Below, piece by piece: positions 5,993 through 10,986 of a DNA stretch of 10,986 nucleotides. The notes beneath the pieces were generated by a model. That model made no database searches. It had not been told where the DNA came from and saw only the letters and a program-made list of their open reading frames with translations. This stretch comes from an uncultured Eubacteriales bacterium (lineage in GTDB: Bacteria; Bacillota; Clostridia; Oscillospirales; Acutalibacteraceae), in the NCBI GenBank assembly GCA_900317795.1, contig ONIF01000048.1, positions 1-10,986 of the forward strand, in the 5' to 3' direction. Numbering within the stretch: the first letter of the stretch is position 1; the number at the start of each line of letters is the position of its first letter. A program made the translations under genes and the position numbers.

Positions 5993-6036
5993 AGTGAAGA
6001 TGTTCTTCACTCTCCACTCTCCACACTCCACTCTCT
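5993..6036. repeat. GAGAGTGGAGAGTG minisatellite with a hairpin between the aminotransferase and ATP-grasp genes
   Basis: On the minus strand this is a tandem tract of GAGAGTG and GGAGTGT-type units (about 6008-6036), followed by a perfect 8-bp hairpin, AGTGAAGA-ACA-TCTTCACT (5993-6011), with a short T-rich stretch after it. It fills most of the 66-bp gap between the two genes. It might weaken transcription into the second gene, but it lacks a strong T-run. Confidence 0.6.
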
Positions 6037-6037
6037 A

Positions 6038-7297
6038 TTAAAGTTTCGCCAATTCTTCTATGACAGACTTCTTGATAATCTCCATGCCCTTGATAAGCGT
6101 TTCATCTTCAATTACAAGAGGAGGCATGAGCTTTACAACAGAATTCTTTCTGCCTGCACCCTCGATTATCAAGCCGTTTTCAAAGCACTTTTCAATGACT
6201 TTATCCGCCAAGCCTGCACTTATCTTTTCAAACTCAATGCCCCAGATAAGTCCCATTCCACGAAGTTCAAGCCTTTCATCAAGCGGCAAAATTTCCTTTG
6301 TGATAAACTCTTTTACAATCTCACCTTTTCTTCTGACTTCACTTTCAACGTTGTTGGCAAGCATATATTCCAAACCGCCTTTTGCGGCTACAAATGCAAG
6401 CTGATTTCCTCTGAAAGTGCCGTTATGCTCGCCCGGTGTCCACACGTCAAGTTCAGGCTTAAAGAGAGTTATTGCCAAAGGCAAGCCGTAACCGCCTATT
6501 GACTTTGACATGGTTACTATATCAGGCTGTATGTTTGCCCTCTCAAATGAGAAGAATGTGCCACTTCTGCAACAGCCTACCTGTACATCATCAACTACCA
6601 TTAAAATGTCATTGTCATCACAGAACTTTCTCAATCTCTGCAGCCACTCAACGTCAAATACTCTTATTCCACCCTCTGCCTGTATCGTTTCAAGGAATAC
6701 GGCAGCAGGCTTTTCAATGCCGCTGTGGTCGTCATCAAGAAGTCTTTGCATATATGCTATTGTGTCAAGTTCGGGGAACATATACGGTGCAGGAATGAAT
6801 GTAACATTCTCCAGCGGTACGCCTGCACCGCCTCTTGATGATTTATCCGTTGTGAGTGCCAGTGAACCCAATGTCATTCCGTGAAAAGCTCCCATGAATG
6901 CAAAGATATTTCTTCTCTTTTTCACTTTTCTTGCAAGCTTTAAAGCTGCCTCATTTGCATTTGTGCCCGTCGGTCCCGGAAACTGTATTTTATAATTCAA
7001 TCCTCTCGGCTTTAAAACCTTTTCTTCAAACGTCTGAATAAACTCTCTTTTCGGAACGGTGTACATATCAAGAGCGTGCATAACACCGTCATTTTCAAGA
7101 TATTCTATCAGCTTTTTCTTGATTTCGGGATTGTTATGTCCGTAATTCACCGCACCTGCACCGCAGAAAAAATCTATATATTCATTGCCGTCTTCATCAT
7201 AGAAATATGCACCTTTTGCCTTTGTGAAAACTGTCGGAAAATGCCTGCAATATGAACGGACTTCCGATTCATATTCTTCAAAAACCTTTGTATCCAT
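6038..7297 (-). CDS. ectB: EctB-type diaminobutyrate--2-oxoglutarate aminotransferase
   Basis: This 419-residue class-III PLP-dependent aminotransferase matches the EctB/Dat family over its whole length. That family makes L-2,4-diaminobutyrate from aspartate 4-semialdehyde with glutamate as amino donor. Family features are ESEVRSYCRHFPTVF (10-24), YDEDGNEYIDF (33-43), GPTGTNANEAALKLAR (108-123), FHGMTLG (138-144), the cofactor Asp in VVDDVQ (236), and the PLP lysine in MSKSIGG (Lys265). It is clearly distinct from ArgD further right, which has the acetylornithine-type motifs. Neither ectA nor ectC is present, so ectoine synthesis is not supported here. It has its own promoter, starts at ATG 7295-7297 with a somewhat distant GGAGA, and is followed by an ATP-grasp gene. 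The symbol reflects family similarity, not proven ectoine function. Confidence 0.88.
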   Translation of the reverse strand: MDTKVFEEYESEVRSYCRHFPTVFTKAKGAYFYDEDGNEYIDFFCGAGAVNYGHNNPEIKKKLIEYLENDGVMHALDMYTVPKREFIQTFEEKVLKPRGLNYKIQFPGPTGTNANEAALKLARKVKKRRNIFAFMGAFHGMTLGSLALTTDKSSRGGAGVPLENVTFIPAPYMFPELDTIAYMQRLLDDDHSGIEKPAAVFLETIQAEGGIRVFDVEWLQRLRKFCDDNDILMVVDDVQVGCCRSGTFFSFERANIQPDIVTMSKSIGGYGLPLAITLFKPELDVWTPGEHNGTFRGNQLAFVAAKGGLEYMLANNVESEVRRKGEIVKEFITKEILPLDERLELRGMGLIWGIEFEKISAGLADKVIEKCFENGLIIEGAGRKNSVVKLMPPLVIEDETLIKGMEIIKKSVIEELAKL

Positions 7298-7336
7298 TAA
7301 AAATTACATCTCCGTTTCATAATTATTTCAATGCCT

Positions 7337-7365
7337 ATTTTAAACCCTTTTTTCTCAAACGTCAA
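7337..7365 (-). promoter_or_regulatory. SigA promoter of the aminotransferase/ATP-grasp unit
   Basis: On the minus strand TTGACG (7360-7365) and TAAAAT (7337-7342) are 17 bp apart. The transcript would start near 7330, about 33 bases before the ATG. This makes the pair a separate transcription unit from the arginine operon, whose terminator lies just upstream. No clear ArgR box was found around it. Confidence 0.8.
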
Positions 7366-7445
7366 GATTATGCGGAAATTTGAAATCATTTTTATCAATC
7401 TCCACATTTACATTTCAACTTATTTCCAATATATAGCATATTGCA

Positions 7446-7485
7446 CAAAAACAGGACAGACAAATTTCATGCTTGTCTGCCCTGT
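7446..7485 (-). terminator. Intrinsic terminator of the arginine operon
   Basis: On the minus strand a 13-bp stem, ACAGGGCAGACAA (7473-7485) with TTGTCTGTCCTGT (7451-7463), has one G-U pair and a nine-base loop, and is followed by a T-run. It lies 26 bases after the argF stop codon and before the promoter of the next unit. Confidence 0.88.
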
Positions 7486-7492
7486 CAAAATT

Positions 7493-7523
7493 CTGCATTA
7501 TGAATTATGCATTATGCATTATT
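7493..7523. repeat. CATAATG/CATAATT minisatellite covering the argF stop
   Basis: On the minus strand, units of ATAATGC, ATAATGC, ATAATTC and ATAATGC follow one another. The tract begins in the last codons of argF and supplies its stop codon, so the final residues (Asn-Asn-Ala) are repeat-encoded. It resembles AT-rich intergenic repeats seen at gene ends in related genomes. Confidence 0.6.
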
Positions 7524-8423
7524 GATGCACTTGACCATTACGGCTTTTTGTGCATGAAGTCTGTTTTCGGCTTCTTCAAATATCTCATTTGCGTGTGCTT
7601 CAAAGACTTCTTCCGTAATTTCCTCGCCCCTGTGTGCAGGCAGACAATGCTGTATCATTGCATCGGGTTTTGCCAATTTCATCAGCTCGTCATTCACTTG
7701 ATAACCGTCAAATGCTTTCTTTCTCTTTTCGGCTTCGCCCTCCTGTCCCATTGACGCCCATACGTCTGTAATAACAACATCAGCGTCAACGACAGCCTCT
7801 TTCGGAGTGCGGAACATCTGAAATTTATCTCCGAATTCCTTTGCAAATGCCAATACATCTTCATGCGGTTCATAGCCCTCGGGACAAGCGACGGAAATAC
7901 TCATACCTGTTTTCAACGCACCCACTATCAAAGAGTTCATCATATTATTGCCGTCACCGATAAAGCACATTTTCAAGCCTTCCAATTTGCCCTTAAACTC
8001 TCTTATTGTCATCAAATCCGCAAGTATCTGGCAAGGGTGGCAGAAATCCGTTAAACCGTTGATAATCGGAATACTGCCGTATTTTGCCAAATCTTCCACT
8101 TCACTCTGGGCAAATGTACGTATCATGATACAATCCAAATATCTTGACAAAACTCTTGCCGTATCCTGTACAGGCTCGCCTCTGCCTATCTGCATATCTT
8201 TTGAAGAAAGAAATATCGGCTGTCCGCCAAGCTGATATGTGCCTACTTCAAAGGAAACTCTTGTTCTTGTTGACGCTTTCTCAAATATCAAACCTACACT
8301 CTTTCCCGCAAGCAGTTTGTGTTCAATTCCGTGTTTCTGCTCATATTTAAGCTGGTCGGCTAAATTCAGTATCTCAAATATCTCCTCCGAACTTAAATCA
8401 AGCATTTTCAATAAATGTTTCAT
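7512..8423 (-). CDS. argF: Ornithine carbamoyltransferase
   Basis: This 303-residue enzyme makes citrulline from ornithine and carbamoyl phosphate, the sixth step of arginine synthesis. All family signatures are present: the carbamoyl-phosphate-binding STRTR (51-55), HPCQ (129-132), the ornithine-binding DVWASMGQE (220-228) and HCLPAHRGEE (259-268). The length is normal. The ATG at 8421-8423 lies one base after the argD stop, and its ribosome binding site GGAGG is inside the last codons of argD. It is the last gene of the operon. Its stop is embedded in a minisatellite, and a strong terminator follows. The anabolic role is supported by the neighbours argB and argD. Confidence 0.97.
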   Translation of the reverse strand: MKHLLKMLDLSSEEIFEILNLADQLKYEQKHGIEHKLLAGKSVGLIFEKASTRTRVSFEVGTYQLGGQPIFLSSKDMQIGRGEPVQDTARVLSRYLDCIMIRTFAQSEVEDLAKYGSIPIINGLTDFCHPCQILADLMTIREFKGKLEGLKMCFIGDGNNMMNSLIVGALKTGMSISVACPEGYEPHEDVLAFAKEFGDKFQMFRTPKEAVVDADVVITDVWASMGQEGEAEKRKKAFDGYQVNDELMKLAKPDAMIQHCLPAHRGEEITEEVFEAHANEIFEEAENRLHAQKAVMVKCINNA

Positions 8424-8424
8424 T

Positions 8425-9603
8425 TTAATTTTCCTCCATAACTTTTTTAAGGATATTCAATCCTCTGTCTATTTCTTCATAAGTGATGTTCAAAGGCGGT
8501 AAAAGCCTTAACAAATTCTTTGCCGTGAGAATAAGCAAGCCGTTTTCAACGCATTTCTTTGCAATTTCTTTTGCATTGTCCTTTTCGGTCACTATGCCTA
8601 TCATCATTCCCATGCCACGAACTTCACTGACATTTGCCATTGTTTTCAATTTCTCTCTGATATACTCGCCCTTTGCATTGACCTCTTTCAAAAAGTCCTC
8701 TGTCGCAACCCTTGAAAGTACCTCTTTTGCCCCTGCACAAGCTATCGGATTTCCACCGAAAGTCGTACCGTGAGTGCCTGCACCCAATACATCTGCCAGC
8801 TTTTCAACGCAAAGACACGCACCCATCGGCAATCCCCCTGCCAAGCCTTTTGCAGATGTAATTACATCGGGCTGTATGCCGTAATTCTGATAACAGTAAA
8901 ATGCACCTGTCCTTGATATGCCTGTCTGCACCTCATCTATCATCAAAAGTATGTCTTTCTCTTTGCATATCTTTTCAATCTCATTGACAAACTCTTTATC
9001 AAGAGGCATTACTCCGCCCTCACCCTGTATCAACTCTATAAATACGGCACAGACTTCATTGTCAATGCATTTCTTCACACTGTCAATATTATTTGCCTCT
9101 GCGTATTCAAATCCCTCCGTGAACGGAAAGAAAAAGTTATGAAATACATCTTGTCCCGTTGCAGCAAGCGTTGTTACAGTCCTGCCGTGAAATGAATTTA
9201 CAAGAGTAATAATTTTCTGTCTGCCCTTGCCGTACTTGTCAAAGCTGTATTTCCTTGCAATTTTAATCGCACATTCATTTGCCTCCGCACCCGAATTGCA
9301 CAAAAATACTTTGTCAAATCCCGTTAATGCACACAATTTTTTAGAAACTTCCGTCTGCAACGGTGAATAATACAAATTTGAAATATGCTGTAAAGTTGCG
9401 ACTTGTTCGGATACGGCTTTCACCCAGCCGTCATCGCAATATCCCAAGCAGTTTACGCCTATACCGCTTGTGAAATCTACATATTCCTTTCCGTCAACGT
9501 CTTTTGCAACCGCACCTTTTCCGCTTACCAATGCAGTCTGAAACCTGCCGTAAGCGTGCATCATGTATTGCTGTTCGTCATTCCTTATTTCCTCAAAGGT
9601 CAT
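8425..9603 (-). CDS. argD: Acetylornithine aminotransferase
   Basis: This 392-residue class-III PLP aminotransferase converts N-acetylglutamate 5-semialdehyde to N2-acetylornithine. Visible features are DFTSGIGVNCLGY (43-55), LCNSGAEANE (101-110) for cofactor phosphate binding, FHGRTVTTLAATGQ (138-151), IDEVQTG (Asp223), the PLP lysine in SAKGLAGGLPMGA (Lys252) and GTTFGGNP (279-286). The Arg141 of FHGRT and the GIGVN loop are typical of the ArgD branch and differ from the EctB-type paralogue to the left. The ATG at 9601-9603 is one base after the HAD gene stop, with GAGAGGTG upstream. It acts directly after argB and argC in the pathway, consistent with the operon order. Confidence 0.96.
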   Translation of the reverse strand: MTFEEIRNDEQQYMMHAYGRFQTALVSGKGAVAKDVDGKEYVDFTSGIGVNCLGYCDDGWVKAVSEQVATLQHISNLYYSPLQTEVSKKLCALTGFDKVFLCNSGAEANECAIKIARKYSFDKYGKGRQKIITLVNSFHGRTVTTLAATGQDVFHNFFFPFTEGFEYAEANNIDSVKKCIDNEVCAVFIELIQGEGGVMPLDKEFVNEIEKICKEKDILLMIDEVQTGISRTGAFYCYQNYGIQPDVITSAKGLAGGLPMGACLCVEKLADVLGAGTHGTTFGGNPIACAGAKEVLSRVATEDFLKEVNAKGEYIREKLKTMANVSEVRGMGMMIGIVTEKDNAKEIAKKCVENGLLILTAKNLLRLLPPLNITYEEIDRGLNILKKVMEEN

Positions 9604-9604
9604 T

Positions 9605-10216
9605 TCAATTACACCTCTCTATAATTTCTTTCAATTCCAGCCAATCATTTATTTCAATATATCCGCCCTGCAAAGTCATCTTCAAATCAGACTTTTCTTT
9701 GAACGTCTTTTTATACCATACAGGCTGTATGCCTGCATTCAATGCACCCTCTGTATCGCATATCGGGTTATCTCCGCAAAACCATACTTCATGTGCCGAC
9801 AATCCCGACTTTATCAGAGCCATTTCAAATATCTCTTTTTCGGGCTTTCTGTAAATATATTCACTTGACGCTATCACAAATTCAAAGTGATTTTCGGGCA
9901 AAACCTCTTTTATTCTTCTTTTCAAAGAATTTCCCGACAACATGATATTACTTACAACACCCGTTCTTATTCCATTCTTATGCAGATATTCCAAAAGTTC
10001 AACGATATTTTCAGACGGCTTTGCAGATGTCGCATTATTCCAATATATCCACTCCAATTCCTCATAAGCCTTTGCCTGCAATTCCGTGATAGTTATATTT
10101 TGCGGATTTTTCACGGCTGTTTTCAATAAAGCTTCGTTTCCTTTATCAAAGCCGTGTACCGTTTCGGTAATAATCGTATTACCATAATCGAATAATATCA
10201 ACTTCGGCTTATTCAT
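9605..10216 (-). CDS. HAD-superfamily hydrolase embedded in the arginine operon
   Basis: This 203-residue haloacid-dehalogenase-like protein is probably a cytoplasmic phosphatase. Motif I is FDYGNTI with the nucleophile Asp10; motif II is VVSN (Ser89); motif III is the Lys of YRKPEKEIF (Lys124); and motif IV is CGDNPICD (Asp149, Asp154). The helical cap lies at about 20-75. The second Asp of the usual DxDGT motif is replaced by Gly12, as in other DxGNT members of the superfamily, so the acid/base residue must come from elsewhere or activity may be altered. The ATG at 10214-10216 is chosen over an in-frame TTG at 10228 because GAGGTG precedes it; the TTG would overlap the end of argB. It lies 8 bp after argB and 1 bp before argD. 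No arginine-pathway step needs a phosphatase, so the substrate is unknown. Confidence 0.85.
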   Translation of the reverse strand: MNKPKLILFDYGNTIITETVHGFDKGNEALLKTAVKNPQNITITELQAKAYEELEWIYWNNATSAKPSENIVELLEYLHKNGIRTGVVSNIMLSGNSLKRRIKEVLPENHFEFVIASSEYIYRKPEKEIFEMALIKSGLSAHEVWFCGDNPICDTEGALNAGIQPVWYKKTFKEKSDLKMTLQGGYIEINDWLELKEIIERCN

Positions 10217-10224
10217 AAAACACC

Positions 10225-10986
10225 TCAATAGAACATCGTGCCAACGCCCTCATCTGAGAACATCTCGATAAGTATCGAATGCGGTATTCTGCCGTCAATG
10301 ATATGTGCCCTTTTAACACCACGTCTTACGGCTTCTACACAGCAATCAATTTTCGGTATCATTCCGCCCGATATAATACCCTCTTTTTTGAGTGACGGCA
10401 CTTCGCTCACGTTTACAACAGGTATCAATGTATTTTCATCATCTTTATTTTTCAGCAAGCCTTTTATATCCGTCATTAAAATCAGCTTTGCCGCTTTCAT
10501 TTCTGCCGCAATTCTTGCCGCTGCCAAGTCTGCATTGATATTATACACCGCTCCGTTATATCCGCCTGCAACCGTTGAAATTATCGGCACATATCCGTTT
10601 TTAGTTGCATCTTCGATAATCTGTGTATTGACTTCCGTTATCTCTCCCACAAATCCCAAATCATACGCTGTTGACTTCTTTTCAGCCATTAACATTCTGC
10701 CGTCAAGTCCACACAAGCCTATTGCCTTACCGCTGTGCTGTTCCAATCTCTGCACAAGGCTTTTATTCACTTTACCTGCAAGAACCATTTGCACGACATC
10801 TATCGTTTCTTTATCGGTCACTCGCAAGCCGTTGATAAATTTACTTTCCTTGCCCATTTGTTTGAGAGTGTCGCTTATTTCTGGACCGCCCCCATGCACC
10901 AATACAACATTGATTCCTACCAACTGCAAAAGCACAATATCACTCATTACCGCACTTTTCAGTTCTTCATTTATCATGGCATTTCC
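10225..10986 (-). CDS. argB: Acetylglutamate kinase, N-terminus beyond window
   Basis: The last 253 residues of N-acetylglutamate kinase are visible; the frame is open to the right edge, where it begins Gly-Asn-Ala-Met. This is the GGNAM motif found roughly 30-45 residues into the protein, so the true start lies outside the window and the Met at 10977 is internal. The enzyme phosphorylates N-acetylglutamate, the second step of arginine synthesis, and in many bacteria is inhibited by arginine. Signatures in the visible part are VLVHGGGPEI (28-37), LCGLDG (91-96), NADLAA (151-156), LMTDIKG (170-176), ISGGMIPK (205-212) and the C-terminal DGRIPHSILIE. It is the most upstream visible gene of the operon; argC and argJ would be expected further right, though this is not seen. 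Confidence 0.96.
   Translation of the reverse strand, partial: GNAMINEELKSAVMSDIVLLQLVGINVVLVHGGGPEISDTLKQMGKESKFINGLRVTDKETIDVVQMVLAGKVNKSLVQRLEQHSGKAIGLCGLDGRMLMAEKKSTAYDLGFVGEITEVNTQIIEDATKNGYVPIISTVAGGYNGAVYNINADLAAARIAAEMKAAKLILMTDIKGLLKNKDDENTLIPVVNVSEVPSLKKEGIISGGMIPKIDCCVEAVRRGVKRAHIIDGRIPHSILIEMFSDEGVGTMFY

Noticed and set aside
6038..7297. An ectoine biosynthesis cluster
   Set aside because: Only the EctB-type enzyme is present; neither ectA nor ectC is seen, and the next gene is an ATP-grasp enzyme.
7305..7330. An ArgR box downstream of the aminotransferase promoter
   Set aside because: The TTTCAT...TTTCAA sequences are a direct repeat, not the inverted TGAAT/ATTCA arrangement of ARG boxes.

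Overview
The window looks like gut Bacillota (Clostridia, Ruminococcus/Oscillospiraceae-like). The evidence is the strong GGAGG-type ribosome binding sites, consensus SigA promoters, a BofA-family sporulation protein, a DUF1858 redox protein, and a cell-wall-type protein with a Ser/Glu-rich and an Asn-rich linker. Species cannot be named from sequence alone. Two pieces of different composition meet at about base 863-868. Bases 1-868 are clearly GC-richer and hold two divergently transcribed genes: the N-terminal part of a metallo-beta-lactamase/beta-CASP hydrolase (minus strand) and a small DUF1858 protein (plus strand) with a perfect promoter and terminator. Everything to the right is AT-richer and all on the minus strand. 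The junction falls in the T-run of the left terminator and, at the same bases, in the terminal lysine codons of the right-hand surface protein. It is therefore probably a chimeric join, or less likely a real recombination point.

Read leftwards in transcription order, the right piece holds four units. (1) An arginine-biosynthesis operon: argB (start lies beyond the window), a HAD-family hydrolase, argD and argF. Spacing is 1-8 bp and a strong terminator follows argF. (2) A two-gene unit with its own promoter: an EctB-type 2,4-diaminobutyrate aminotransferase and a sugar-transfer-associated-type ATP-grasp enzyme, closed by a terminator. (3) mutY, overlapped by 4 bp with a bofA-like gene. (4) A unit with an almost perfect extended -10 promoter, a palindromic repeat, a cobalamin riboswitch and an intrinsic terminator, followed by a small HNH-associated-repeat protein. 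That protein overlaps by 4 bp a large secreted, membrane-anchored protein with a DUF4430 domain, a cadherin-like domain and an alpha/alpha-barrel.

Unit 4 is the most interesting. DUF4430 corresponds to the beta domain of the animal vitamin B12 carriers (intrinsic factor, transcobalamin), and the alpha/alpha-barrel is the fold of their other domain. Here both sit in one exported protein, in reversed order, behind a B12 riboswitch. This suggests a surface corrinoid-capture protein. The EctB/ATP-grasp pair, which lacks ectA and ectC, is a second candidate for undescribed chemistry: making and then ligating diaminobutyrate. Both functional proposals are inference from sequence.
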